In this document: positions 1-8,083 of the stretch, piece by piece
How the letters are laid out: every line of letters begins with the position of its first letter
Position numbering within the stretch: the stretch's first letter is position 1
NCBI GenBank assembly: GCA_015055865.1
Contig: SVHK01000005.1
Coordinates: 1-58,446 of the forward strand
DNA length: 58,446 bases
Direction: 5' to 3'
DNA from: Clostridiales bacterium
Lineage (GTDB): Bacteria; Bacillota; Clostridia; Christensenellales; Borkfalkiaceae
Position numbers and translations under genes: made by a program
The notes under the pieces: generated by a model
Databases searched by the model: none
What the model saw: only the letters and a program-made list of their open reading frames with translations
What the model was told of the DNA's origin: nothing

Positions 1-217
1 AAACCGTTTCAAAAACTTTCTCCGTCCCTGCATACCCCGTCCAATTATAGGCGTCGATATAGACTTTGTTAATCTCACCGGACGCGAGCTTGGTCATAAA
101 CTCCGTCCAAGACAACGTTTCGGTAGGGTTGATGATATCCGAGAAAAGAATCCCGATAACAATCAAACCAACGACGCCGAGCGTTATCCAAAGTATAGTT
201 TTAGATTTTCTGTTCAA
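1..217 (-). CDS. ftsH: FtsH ATP-dependent zinc metalloprotease, N-terminal fragment cut by the contig edge
   Basis: Only the first 72 codons are present; the gene continues beyond position 1. Translation from a TTG at 217 gives a short basic start, one hydrophobic membrane segment (about residues 8-25) and then an extracytoplasmic stretch with the pattern LSWTEFMTKLASGEINKVYI, typical of the FtsH extracellular domain. The start was chosen because AAGGAG lies 7 bases upstream of TTG and no ATG fits. FtsH is a membrane-bound AAA+ protease that degrades misfolded membrane and regulatory proteins. The AAA and HExxH domains are not in view, so the call rests on the N-terminus only. Confidence 0.7.
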   Translation of the reverse strand, partial: MNRKSKTILWITLGVVGLIVIGILFSDIINPTETLSWTEFMTKLASGEINKVYIDAYNWTGYAGTEKVFETV

Positions 218-390
218 TGTTTTACTCCTTAACGGAAAATTTTTCCTTTTTTATACCGTCTTATTTTACCATAATTATATGCAATTTTCAAGCATTTCTA
301 CGCCCATATTCAAAAGATTTAACAAATCATCACAAATTTTGCACACACCCTACCCCGCGCTCAAATAGAAAAAGGTCGAAAAACAAAGAA

Positions 391-420
391 TACCGCTTCC
401 CCCGTAAGGGAAAAGCGGTA
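391..420 (-). terminator. Intrinsic terminator after the MATE transporter
   Basis: TACCGCTT and AAGCGGTA arms with an inner CCC/GGG pairing form a hairpin just past the MATE stop codon. On the minus strand it is followed by a T-rich stretch. Confidence 0.65.
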
Positions 421-437
421 CGGATTTTTCGTTCGTT

Positions 438-1841
438 TTATAAATTCGCAAGTAGCTTTTTATTGATGGAGCGATACCCAAACACCGCCACCACGACGGA
501 CGCAAGTTCCGCAAGCGGTACTGCGTACCATACCGCCTGGTAGCCGAGCGTATAACCGAACAAATACGCAAGCGGAATGAGTACGATAAGTTGACGGGTT
601 AAACTCATTAAAAGGGAATACACGCTCTTTCCGCAAGCTTGGAAAAAGTTGCTCGTGGTGATACAGTACCCTGCGAACAATAAGGCAACCGCTACGATAC
701 GGAACGCCGTTTCGCCCATACCCATCATCGCTTCGGACGCGTCGAAAAGTTGGAGCAACAGTTTAGGGCAGAAAATCATCGCCGAAGCGCCTAAGAGCAT
801 AATCGCAATCGCGTAAACGAGCCCCAAACGGTACGCCTGTTTCATTCTGTCTTTCCGTCTTGCGCCCAAATTAAACGCAACGATAGGCGTCAAGGCGTTT
901 CCAAGCCCGATTACCGGCATTATTACGAAACTTTGCAATTTAAAGTACGCGCCGAATACGGCGGCAGCGGTTTCGGTTTTTTCAATATCGATTAAAAGTC
1001 TGTTCATCATATACGTCATTACCGAACCGATAGACTGCATCAAGATAGACGGGAACCCTATGCGATAAATTTCCTTAATCATACCCCCGTTCACGCGGAA
1101 TTTTTTGAAATTCAAGGAAAGTTCTTTGTTGTATTTAATATTTAAAATAAACCCTAATCCGCACGCGCCAATTTGTCCGATAACCGTCGCCCAAGCCGCG
1201 CCGGCAACCCCTAATTTCGGGCAACCCAAAAGTCCGAAAATCAAAATGGGGTCTAACACCAAATTAATAATCGCGCCAAACCCTTGCGTGAGCATCGAAA
1301 GGGTAGTTTTTCCCGTACTTTGTAACAGCCGTTCAAAAATGATTTGCCCCATTACGCCGAAGGATAAAAGCGAACAAATTAAAACGTAGGAAGTACCGTC
1401 TTGAATAACTTGTTCGTTCGTGGTTTGCGAACGGAAGAAAAACTCCGCTCCAAATCCGCCGACGAGCATAACCAATACCGAGCTAATCAAGGCAAGGAAC
1501 AACCCGTGCATCGCAAATCCGTTCGCCCTTTCTTGATTTTTTTCGCCGAGCGAACGGGAAATGAGCGCGTTCATACCCACGCCCGTACCCGACGCAATCG
1601 CGATAATTACGTTTTGTACGGGAAAGGAAAAGGATACCGCGTTGAACGCGTTTTGCCCTAACTTCGCAACGAAAATACTATCGACGATATTATAAAGCGC
1701 CTGCACGAGCATAGAAATCATCATCGGTATCGCCATCGAAAGCAATAGCTTATTGATAGGCATTGCGCCCATTTTATTTTCCTTTTTTACCCCGTCCACA
1801 CCAACTTCTTCTACGGGTCTTTCCAGCTTTTGTTCGTCCAT
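438..1841 (-). CDS. MATE family efflux transporter
   Basis: A 467-residue polytopic membrane protein of the MATE (NorM/DinF-like) family, which exports cationic drugs or metabolites in exchange for Na+ or H+. It shows the family pattern of two homologous halves, with about 12 hydrophobic segments and motifs such as SMAIPMMISMLVQALYNIVD near the start and GLGNALTPIVAFNLGA in the second half. Full length for the family. The first 28 residues are a hydrophilic charged extension. A clear promoter lies upstream (1899-1927) and a terminator downstream, so it appears monocistronic. The substrate cannot be inferred. Confidence 0.9.
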   Translation of the reverse strand: MDEQKLERPVEEVGVDGVKKENKMGAMPINKLLLSMAIPMMISMLVQALYNIVDSIFVAKLGQNAFNAVSFSFPVQNVIIAIASGTGVGMNALISRSLGEKNQERANGFAMHGLFLALISSVLVMLVGGFGAEFFFRSQTTNEQVIQDGTSYVLICSLLSFGVMGQIIFERLLQSTGKTTLSMLTQGFGAIINLVLDPILIFGLLGCPKLGVAGAAWATVIGQIGACGLGFILNIKYNKELSLNFKKFRVNGGMIKEIYRIGFPSILMQSIGSVMTYMMNRLLIDIEKTETAAAVFGAYFKLQSFVIMPVIGLGNALTPIVAFNLGARRKDRMKQAYRLGLVYAIAIMLLGASAMIFCPKLLLQLFDASEAMMGMGETAFRIVAVALLFAGYCITTSNFFQACGKSVYSLLMSLTRQLIVLIPLAYLFGYTLGYQAVWYAVPLAELASVVVAVFGYRSINKKLLANL

Positions 1842-1898
1842 TCAAAAAAATCCTTAAAAATTTTTAATATCTTGTAATATCCTTTTACACAAGAAACT

Positions 1899-1927
1899 AT
1901 TATATAGATTTTAAATTTTTTTGTCAA
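1899..1927 (-). promoter_or_regulatory. Sigma-A promoter of the MATE gene
   Basis: On the minus strand TTGACA (1922-1927), a 17-base spacer and TATAAT (1899-1904), about 55 bases before the start codon. Confidence 0.75.
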
Positions 1928-2082
1928 GAAATATTGCTCGAAAAAGCGACTTTTTCCGTCAAAGCGCCATTTTATTCAACTTATACGCTCTATTGCTTCC
2001 GCTGATGAAAATTCTCTTTCTCTTACGCCGTAAAGCAAATAAAAGAATTTTTCTTGCGTTTTGACGATAGAAAAATCGAAAG

Positions 2083-2432
2083 TTATCCACAATATTCACA
2101 AAATATTCAGCGTTTAAACATTCATACTTTTATACTATCCACATTTCTTAGGTGGATAACTCAAAATCCAAACGTTTGTTTTGGGTATTTGCGCGCATTT
2201 TTCTCTAATTTACTACATTTTTCCCCCAAATTCGACAACTTATCCACAGTATTTATTTTCCTTTTTTGACTTCATCTTTCCTAATGTGGATAAGTTTTCC
2301 ACATTTTAAGGGTTTTTTCGGGTGTTTTCATCTTAATTTAGCCTTTTTTCGTCGTAGTTTGCGTAATAAGCGAAAAAGTTATCCACATAATCGAAAAAAC
2401 TGCGGTGGACAACTTGTTTTTGTCCACAACTA
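2083..2432. other. DnaA-box cluster (left part of a probable bipartite oriC)
   Basis: The 770-base gap between the MATE gene and yyaC holds four perfect DnaA boxes (TTATCCACA at 2083-2091, 2240-2248 and 2379-2387; inverted TGTGGATAA at 2285-2293). It also holds several one-mismatch boxes (CTATCCACA at 2135, GGTGGATAA at 2151, TTTTCCACA at 2295, TTGTCCACA near 2422). The sequence is AT-rich and no convincing gene is present. I see no DnaA-trio run next to these boxes, unlike the cluster at 10337-10620. The two short ORFs here are incidental. Confidence 0.8.
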
Positions 2433-2615
2433 CCCCTTTTTCCGAACGTTTATTCACGTCTATAAAAGTATAAATTTACAGTTTTTCATTCGTTTATGCA
2501 AAGCGGTGGGGATAACTTTTGTGAGTTTTCCACAATATTGTGAAAAAAATTATCTCCGCCTATCTAAACGGGCGGAGAGTAGGTATAATATTTTTTTAAG
2601 GCGATGTAAAGTGAT

Positions 2616-3170
2616 TTACAACGCCGTTTTGTTCCAAAGTAGGTTAGAGAGCGCGTCTGCGATGGTTTCGGACATTTTATAGACGAGATTGAGCCGAGTG
2701 GTATTAAAAAGCGCGTAGCTTTTTACCGATTTTTCCGCGACGATGCCCATAATCGACAAATCTCCGATACTACCGAGTTTTTTATTCGCGCCTGCGCCGG
2801 GGTGTAGGGGAGCGTCTATCACCTTGATAAGTCCAACGTCGCCCGCGTCCCCTACCGCCGCGTCGATTGCCAAAATGGGGCTGGTTTTATGCGTTTCTTT
2901 TAAAAACGCGCGGATATGCCTGATTTCTTTTGCGGTTACGGGCGCGGAAAGCGTGCCGTAAACGAACGCGTTCAAGCCTTGCGTTTTGTGTTTAAGTAAA
3001 GAACCGCAGACGGGACCCAACGAATCGCCGATTGCAAGGTCGCTACCAATGCAAACGACGACGGGCGGAAAGGCGAGTTTTTGGGGCGGTAAAGATTTTA
3101 AAATTTTATCGACGGACGAACAAATTCCGTCGTTCGAATAAGCGTTAAAAACGTTAAAAGAATATTCCAT
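2616..3170 (-). CDS. yyaC: YyaC family spore protein (DUF1256, GPR-protease-like fold)
   Basis: A 184-residue protein with the hallmarks of the sporulation-associated YyaC family: VVVCIGSDLAIGDSLGPVCG near residues 37-56, LAIDAAVGDAGDVGLIKV near 100-117, and the GAGANKKLGSIGDLSIMGIV segment near 127-146. The family is structurally related to hydrogenase-maturation and GPR spore proteases, and is restricted to spore formers. In Bacillus subtilis yyaC also sits close to oriC, and here it directly borders the left DnaA-box cluster. The start has AAGGAG 7 bases upstream. The biochemical role is not established. Confidence 0.88.
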   Translation of the reverse strand: MEYSFNVFNAYSNDGICSSVDKILKSLPPQKLAFPPVVVCIGSDLAIGDSLGPVCGSLLKHKTQGLNAFVYGTLSAPVTAKEIRHIRAFLKETHKTSPILAIDAAVGDAGDVGLIKVIDAPLHPGAGANKKLGSIGDLSIMGIVAEKSVKSYALFNTTRLNLVYKMSETIADALSNLLWNKTAL

Positions 3171-3248
3171 AAAATCGCTCCTTAAGAAAAATATGGGAGT
3201 TAATGCAAAAGTTATTCACAAAACCGCCCGTTTTTATACGATTTTTCC

Positions 3249-3277
3249 TTGAAAAAATACGATTTATATGATATAAT
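3249..3277 (+). promoter_or_regulatory. Promoter of the cvpA-like gene
   Basis: TTGAAA (3249-3254), 17-base spacer, TATAAT (3272-3277), about 60 bases before the GTG start at 3339. Confidence 0.75.
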
Positions 3278-3338
3278 AAACTTATATTCAAGTTTAAAAT
3301 AAAATTAAAAAGAGAAAAACAAGAAAGGAGTTTACAAA

Positions 3339-4043
3339 GTGTTCAATGTATTCAGTTTAAATGCGTTTCAAACGGCTATTTTAGTAGATATTGCCGTTAT
3401 CATAGCTCTTTTAATCTTTGCATTGATTGACGCGAAGAAAGGTTTTATTACCTGCGTATTCGGGTTAATTATTACCGTCGTCGCGTTCGTCGTCGCGTTC
3501 TTTTGCGCGTCCACGGTCGTGGAAGCAACAAACGGTTTGTTCGGATTACAAGAACTTGTTTTTACAGAAATTCAAGGCGCTTTGTCCGGCGAAATTTTCC
3601 AAGCGGACGCAACCCAAGAAGGCTTATTGTTAGCCCTTTCCGAAGCGAATTTACCCACGTTTTTAATCGATTTAATCAGTGCTAAAGGGATAGACGCGCC
3701 GGCAGGTACGACGCTTGCGCAATATATCGCAGGCGAAGTCGCGCCGTTCGTGGCGTTGGTGTTGACGGGGATTATCCTTTTTATCCTTTGCAAAATCGTA
3801 TTGACGTTCGTTGAAAAAATCCTTACTTCGCTCGTATCGAGCGTATCCTTGCTCGGCGCGGTAAATACCGTATTCGGCGCGGTCGTCGGGTTTATCAAAG
3901 GCGCGCTGACCGTGTGCATACTCTTTTCTTTGCTCGCCTTACTCACTTCGCCTGAAATAACCGAGTTTATCAATCAAACTTTGTTCGTGCACGTGATTTA
4001 TCACGAAAATCCGATTAATTTGTTGTTCTCGCTTATCTTTTAA
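3339..4043 (+). CDS. CvpA family membrane protein
   Basis: A 234-residue integral membrane protein resembling the CvpA/YshB colicin-V-production family. It begins with a helix containing the family-type sequence DIAVIIALLIFALIDAKKGFITCVFGLI, has another hydrophobic segment near residues 135-160, and ends with FGAVVGFIKGALTVCILFSLLALL. The segment at residues 75-130 is a longer non-membrane insertion than in the shortest homologues. The start is GTG with GAAAGGAG 8 bases upstream. CvpA proteins are linked to envelope homeostasis, but no molecular activity is agreed. Confidence 0.75.
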   Translation: MFNVFSLNAFQTAILVDIAVIIALLIFALIDAKKGFITCVFGLIITVVAFVVAFFCASTVVEATNGLFGLQELVFTEIQGALSGEIFQADATQEGLLLALSEANLPTFLIDLISAKGIDAPAGTTLAQYIAGEVAPFVALVLTGIILFILCKIVLTFVEKILTSLVSSVSLLGAVNTVFGAVVGFIKGALTVCILFSLLALLTSPEITEFINQTLFVHVIYHENPINLLFSLIF

Positions 4044-4054
4044 AAGATTTTTTC

Positions 4055-4083
4055 TTGACTTAAAATATTTTTCGTGGTATAAT
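4055..4083 (+). promoter_or_regulatory. Promoter of queT
   Basis: TTGACT (4055-4060), 17-base spacer, TATAAT (4078-4083). The predicted transcription start near 4090 is only a few bases before the riboswitch aptamer. Confidence 0.8.
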
Positions 4084-4091
4084 ACCCACGA

Positions 4092-4142
4092 AGGGAAGGT
4101 TTTCGGTAAACACTTCCAAATAAAAAAACCGAGGTACTTATT
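4092..4142 (+). promoter_or_regulatory. PreQ1-I type riboswitch overlapping the queT ribosome-binding site
   Basis: The leader has P1 GGAAG (4094-4098) paired with CUUCC (4113-4117). Its loop contains UCGG (4103-4106), complementary to CCGA (4129-4132), and an A-rich linker AAAUAAAAAA lies between them. This is the H-type pseudoknot layout of class I preQ1 aptamers. The 3' strand of P2 runs into GAGG (4131-4134), the Shine-Dalgarno of queT, 8 bases before ATG. Ligand binding should therefore hide the ribosome-binding site and shut off a queuosine-precursor transporter. Confidence 0.85.
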
Positions 4143-4652
4143 ATGAAAAAATTTAACACCGTACGGCTGTGCAGAGCCGGCGCTATCGCCGGTTTGTACA
4201 CCACGCTCAATTACGCCTTCGCTCCCGTCGCTTTTGGCGCGTTCCAAATCCGACCTGCCGAGGCGCTTTGTATTTTACCGCTTATTTTCCCCGAATCGGT
4301 ATGGGCGCTTTTCGTCGGGTGTATTTTATCCAACCTACTTTCGCCCTTTCTCCTTTACGACGTCGTGTTCGGCTCGCTCGCGACCCTGCTTGCGTCCTTT
4401 TGCACGTATTTAATCGGGAAGAAAATTTCTAAAAAATGGCTTAAGCTCCTTTTAGGAGGTTTCTCGCCCGTGCTTTTTAACACGCTCATTATCCCGTACG
4501 TAATCGTCTTTTTATGCGGGGATTTAGGCTCAAGCACGACCCTTTTCACCGCGTACCTGTATAGCGCGTTTTCCATTTTCATCACGGAAACCGCCTGCGT
4601 GTACGGCTTAGGCGTACCCCTTTATCTGACGATAGAAAAATTAAAAAAATAA
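4143..4652 (+). CDS. queT: QueT family queuosine-precursor ECF transporter S component
   Basis: A 169-residue membrane protein matching the QueT family. Near the N-terminus it has the characteristic RAGAIAGLYTTLNYAFAPVAFGAFQIRPAEALCILPL pattern, and about six hydrophobic segments follow. QueT is the substrate-binding S component of an energy-coupling-factor transporter that imports preQ0/preQ1 for tRNA queuosine. No ECF ATPase genes are nearby, so it would use a shared module encoded elsewhere. Its own promoter, an upstream preQ1-I-like aptamer and a strong downstream terminator make it a self-contained regulon unit. The riboswitch and the protein family support each other. Confidence 0.92.
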   Translation: MKKFNTVRLCRAGAIAGLYTTLNYAFAPVAFGAFQIRPAEALCILPLIFPESVWALFVGCILSNLLSPFLLYDVVFGSLATLLASFCTYLIGKKISKKWLKLLLGGFSPVLFNTLIIPYVIVFLCGDLGSSTTLFTAYLYSAFSIFITETACVYGLGVPLYLTIEKLKK

Positions 4653-4685
4653 CCGATATAACTCAACGAAAAAACTTGATTATTA

Positions 4686-4728
4686 TTTACAAGCAAGCCC
4701 CTTTTTTAAAAAGGGGCTTGCTTGTAAA
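4686..4728 (+). terminator. Strong bidirectional terminator after queT
   Basis: A perfect inverted repeat with 21-base arms (4686-4706 and 4708-4728) built around CAAGCCCC/GGGGCTTG, followed by AATTTTTTTCC. Confidence 0.85.
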
Positions 4729-4779
4729 ATTTTTTTCCTACGTTTTGTAGGAAGTCAACAAATTCCTAAAAAATTATGG

Positions 4780-4925
4780 TATAATTCTATTATCCAAATC
4801 TTTCTTATATATTTGCTACACTTTTCATTCATTAAAAAGAACTATTGCGGTACAATCCGCGTAGTCGTCTTTTGTCGCCAAACAAAGGAAACGGTCTACT
4901 TTTACGTAGACCGTTTCTTTTATTA
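4780..4925 (+). ncRNA. Possible small RNA between queT and jag
   Basis: An extended -10 element (TGGTATAAT, -10 hexamer at 4780-4785) is followed about 100 bases later by a perfect 11-bp hairpin (AAACGGTCTAC at 4889-4899, GTAGACCGTTT at 4906-4916) with CTTTTATT. Between them is a bulged hairpin around GCGG/CCGC near 4848-4862. No credible ORF lies in the interval. The -35 is weak. The terminal hairpin also serves jag on the other strand, so the RNA itself is speculative. Confidence 0.3.
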
Positions 4926-5828
4926 GTTGTCTTTATTGTTATTGCCAAGGAAGGTGCCGAAGAAATCAAAATCCTTCATCGCCGTACCGCCCGTCGGTTT
5001 AGAGTTGCCACCGCTATTACGGTTATAAGGTTTCTTATTGAAACCGCCACGGTTCGAGCCGTTTCTATTATTTCTACCACCGCGAGAATTTCTATCGTTA
5101 CCGCGTCTGTCTTTACCACCGCGACGTTCGTTGCCGACGGAGATTGCAGGCGCGTCCGCGTCCGCTACGTTGTCGGGAATAATCACGATATAGCGTTGAG
5201 GTTCTTTTCCTTCGCTTTGCGTTTTAATTCCTTCGTATTCGGAAAGAGCGGAGTGGATAATTCTCCTTTCGTAGGGGTTCATTGCTTCAAGACGAAGTTT
5301 CTTTTGCAAACGAATCGCCTTTTGCGCAAGGTTTTCCGCCAAACGTTTTAACGTTTCTTCTCTCTTTTCGCGATAGTTTTCGCAATCAACCACCACGCGT
5401 ACGTATTTATCTCTACCCGTGTTCGCTACCGCGCTTGCGAGCGTTTGAATCGCGTCAATCGTCGCGCCACGCTTACCGATAATTTCGTTGTTGTTTTCCG
5501 CCGATACGTTGATTTCGATTTTTTCCTTTTCGCTAACCAACGTAGTCGTAGCGTCTATCTTTAATACTTTAAACAAGCCGTCCAAGAACTCGACTGCTCT
5601 TTCACCGTCCGTTTGTTTGCCCGTTTTAGCGATAGGCTCTTGAGCAACTTCTTCTTTCGTTTCGTCCGCTACGGTAATTTCTACGCGCGCTTTCACCGAG
5701 CCGAATAATTTCTTTTTCCCTTCTTCCAAAACGCGAATTTCCGCGTTTTCACGGGCTACGTTTAATTCTTTCAAACCGTTTTCAATCGCTTCTTCGACGG
5801 TCTTGCCCGTAAATTCCATAACTGCCAT
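4923..5828 (-). CDS. jag: Jag/KhpB RNA-binding protein with an Arg/Gly/Asn-rich tail
   Basis: A 301-residue SpoIIIJ-associated protein. An N-terminal Jag_N domain (MEFTGKTVEEAIENGLKELN, about residues 4-50) is followed by a KH domain with the loop IIGKRGATIDAIQTL (about 115-130). An R3H domain carries NPYERRIIHSALSEYEG (about 184-200). The last 70 residues are low complexity, rich in Arg, Gly and Asn (RRGGKDRR, SRGGRNNRNG, NRGGFNKK), unlike the short tails of Bacillus homologues. The protein binds RNA and affects cell elongation and division in Gram-positives. It lies 38 bases after yidC, completing the conserved rpmH-rnpA-yidD-yidC-jag block. Confidence 0.93.
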   Translation of the reverse strand: MAVMEFTGKTVEEAIENGLKELNVARENAEIRVLEEGKKKLFGSVKARVEITVADETKEEVAQEPIAKTGKQTDGERAVEFLDGLFKVLKIDATTTLVSEKEKIEINVSAENNNEIIGKRGATIDAIQTLASAVANTGRDKYVRVVVDCENYREKREETLKRLAENLAQKAIRLQKKLRLEAMNPYERRIIHSALSEYEGIKTQSEGKEPQRYIVIIPDNVADADAPAISVGNERRGGKDRRGNDRNSRGGRNNRNGSNRGGFNKKPYNRNSGGNSKPTGGTAMKDFDFFGTFLGNNNKDN

Positions 5829-5866
5829 TTTTTCTCCTTTTACTTTTCGCTTTTTTATTGCGTTTA

Positions 5867-7237
5867 TTATTTTTTATCGTATTTTCTGCCGGGGAAACGA
5901 TTGTTGTACTTTGCCTGCAACGCTTCCTCTTCTTTCTTTTCAATTTTCTTATCGACGATTTTATTGATTACGAGCGTCGAGATAAGAGAAAGTACGTTGC
6001 TCGTTACCATATAAATAGAGAATGCCGCGGAATACATAAACGAGAATATTGCGAACATAACGGTCATAATAACCATCGTCATTTTTTGTTGTTGCGCGCC
6101 TTGACCGTCTACGGTCGAGAATTGAGATTGTTCCTTTTGCGCGCGCATCGTTATCCATTGTTGGAGCAAAATCGTACCAACGGACAACAAAATCATAATA
6201 AAGAACCCGTTCGGTGCGTCCTTTTGCTTATCCAACTTCGCCGTTACGATTTCGTAAGTCGTTTCCGAATACACGTCCGTTTGTACTTGCGTATAGCTTA
6301 CTTCCTTGCCGTTTACGTCGAATTTTTCGTTCTTTGCGTTACTTTCGAATTTTTTGTAATCGGTTACGGGGTGTTCGTAAGACGCGTCCGTCATCCAGAT
6401 GTTTTTAATCCATAAAAACTTGGTCTTTTCGCCGATTGCGCTCTCGTAAGAATCAACGACTGCGTCTTGCGCTAAAGAAATCATATATTGCTTGCACGCG
6501 TTCGCAACGTCGTACTTTTGCGAGCCGTCTTCGTTCTTTTGTTCCAAAAGTTTATCGATTTCCGCCTTAAATTCTCCGCCTTCGACGTACATTTTGCTAT
6601 CGTCCACGAAATAGCTCTTTTTCGCCGTTTGAATATACTCTTTCGTGATTTCGCCTTCAGACGGTTTCGCGACGGTATAATAAATATAATCGTTCGCGTC
6701 CTTACCCTTAACGATAACGACGTTGTTCGTATCGTCTACGGTATATTCGTAGTTTTCAAGGTCGGGGCAGTACGATTCGAGTTTAGCGTTATACGCTTTA
6801 ACCATATCGTTATAATTGCTGACGCTCGCGTATTGCGCGTAAGCGTTGAACGCGCCAATTGCAACGATGAAGATGACGATAGACAAAATCATCGGCAAAC
6901 AGGACGAGAACAACGAGAAACCGCTTTCTTTATACATTTCCATAACCTTTTGGTTATAAAGGTCCTTATTGTTCGCGTATTGTTTTTGCAATTTCGCCAT
7001 TTTTTCTTGGTTTTCTTTCATTTTTGCGTTTTGTTTACGCATAGAAACGCGTTGCATAACGTCGAACGGCATAACGATTATTTTCAAAAGCAACGAAAAT
7101 ACGATAATGCCTAATCCCACGTTACCGACCGTTTCAATTAACCAACGGATAATTTTACCAATCCAATTCAAATATACGTCGTAGGTTTGTCCCCAAAGGG
7201 TAATCCCCACAGCGTTTAACGAGCTAAATAATCCCAT
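5867..7237 (-). CDS. yidC: YidC/Oxa1 membrane protein insertase with a large extracytoplasmic insertion
   Basis: A 456-residue insertase that folds membrane proteins into the cytoplasmic membrane, alone or with Sec. Recognisable parts are the first conserved helix (VGLGIIVFSLLLKIIVMPFDVMQRVSM, about 38-65), a charged cytoplasmic coiled region (KQNAKMKENQEKMAKLQKQY), a helix near 110-130, a helix near 345-368 and the C-terminal helices (MTVMFAIFSFMYSAAFSIYMVTSNVLSL). About 210 residues, roughly 132-345, are inserted between two membrane helices and look soluble and acidic. Typical Gram-positive YidC proteins are 250-290 residues. No lipobox is visible. Confidence 0.9.
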   Translation of the reverse strand: MGLFSSLNAVGITLWGQTYDVYLNWIGKIIRWLIETVGNVGLGIIVFSLLLKIIVMPFDVMQRVSMRKQNAKMKENQEKMAKLQKQYANNKDLYNQKVMEMYKESGFSLFSSCLPMILSIVIFIVAIGAFNAYAQYASVSNYNDMVKAYNAKLESYCPDLENYEYTVDDTNNVVIVKGKDANDYIYYTVAKPSEGEITKEYIQTAKKSYFVDDSKMYVEGGEFKAEIDKLLEQKNEDGSQKYDVANACKQYMISLAQDAVVDSYESAIGEKTKFLWIKNIWMTDASYEHPVTDYKKFESNAKNEKFDVNGKEVSYTQVQTDVYSETTYEIVTAKLDKQKDAPNGFFIMILLSVGTILLQQWITMRAQKEQSQFSTVDGQGAQQQKMTMVIMTVMFAIFSFMYSAAFSIYMVTSNVLSLISTLVINKIVDKKIEKKEEEALQAKYNNRFPGRKYDKK

Positions 7238-7272
7238 ATCATTATATTCCTGTTAATTTTTTATTAGGCTTC

Positions 7273-7317
7273 TTCGCTAAAAACGATTGATTTTAGCTAA
7301 AATTTATTTTCAGCGAA
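7273..7317 (-). promoter_or_regulatory. Hairpin in the yidD-yidC intergenic leader
   Basis: TTCGCT (7273-7278) and AGCGAA (7312-7317), extended by A/T pairs, form a hairpin in the 138-base gap before yidC. The loop contains a small TTTTAGCTAAAA palindrome. It could shape translation of yidC; no function is demonstrated. Confidence 0.3.
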
Positions 7318-7375
7318 AAATCAACCAAACAACGCGACAGCCTTTTATTAAACCGCCCTTAAAAATAACCGACGT

Positions 7376-7588
7376 TTATAATACCCAGCGTTTTTTAAAA
7401 TAATTCTCCGGCGCAGGGTCATACCCCCCTTTAGAAAACGGATTACAACGCAAAATACGCCAACACCCCAACAAAATCCCTATAATTACGCCGTGGTTGT
7501 TAATGCACTCTAAGGTGTATTGCGAACAAGTCGGACGGTATAGGCAGGTATGCTTTGAAAGGTGTTTTTGATAGAAAATGATAGCGCG
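7376..7588 (-). CDS. yidD: YidD membrane-protein insertion efficiency factor
   Basis: A small protein carrying the YidD signature IIFYQKHLSKHTCLYRPTCSQYTLECINNHG, then CWRILRCNPFSKGGYDPAP. It assists YidC-dependent insertion and sits between rnpA and yidC, as is standard. The open frame extends back to 7702 (108 residues, overlapping the end of rnpA). The ATG at 7588 is preferred because it has AAGGA 6 bases upstream and gives a 70-residue protein close to the usual family length; the upstream ATG has no ribosome-binding site. The three Cys residues of the family core are retained. Confidence 0.88.
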   Translation of the reverse strand, partial: RAIIFYQKHLSKHTCLYRPTCSQYTLECINNHGVIIGILLGCWRILRCNPFSKGGYDPAPENYFKKRWVL

Positions 7589-7674
7589 CATACAAAGTCC
7601 TTTTACAAAAGGGAAAAAGACTTTTTTTCGCAAATACTTGCCGTTACTAAAAAGGAACGGTAAAAATTCTATTG

Positions 7675-7998
7675 TTACATTTTCTCTCTTTTGATAATCC
7701 ATTTCAAGTGTTGGACGTACGTTTGAAAGGAATATTCTTCACAGACCTTAGGAAGTAATACGATAGAATAAGTTCCTTTCATTTCTCGTTGAGTCGCTCT
7801 AAACGCCTCGCGAAGAAGTCTTTTTATTCTGTTTCTTTTTACGCTTTTACCGTGCCGTTTTCCGATAGAAATCCCCATCGAAGTCTTGCTTTGTTTGGAA
7901 GGGAAATACAATACGGTTAAAGACGGGGAAAATCCGCGCTTTCCTTTATTGAAAAGTTTTTGGAAATCCGACGGTTTTTTTAATCTTAAATATTGCAT
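7675..7998 (-). CDS. rnpA: Ribonuclease P protein component
   Basis: A 107-residue basic protein with the RnpA layout: an early LRLKKPSDFQKLFNKGKR segment and the RNR box region GKSVKRNRIKRLLREAFR at about residues 50-67. It binds the catalytic RNase P RNA and helps it process the 5' ends of tRNA precursors. It lies downstream of rpmH and upstream of yidD as in most bacteria. The rnpB RNA is not seen in this window. Confidence 0.95.
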   Translation of the reverse strand: MQYLRLKKPSDFQKLFNKGKRGFSPSLTVLYFPSKQSKTSMGISIGKRHGKSVKRNRIKRLLREAFRATQREMKGTYSIVLLPKVCEEYSFQTYVQHLKWIIKREKM

Positions 7999-8083
7999 AA
8001 CTTCGTCCCGTTTCCCCTTTCAAGCGTTCTTGGCTAAAAATTTTTTTAGCGTTTTTAAAACAAAATTAGTTATTGATAGTAGC

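Noticed and set aside
2054..2682. Two short plus-strand frames in the left DnaA-box region
   Set aside because: They cross several DnaA boxes, have no ribosome-binding site and their composition (Phe, Ser, Asn-rich) is that of translated AT-rich noncoding DNA.
7376..7702. Using the 108-residue frame for yidD
   Set aside because: The upstream ATG overlaps rnpA, lacks a ribosome-binding site and adds 38 residues not found in the family; the internal ATG has AAGGA at the right distance.
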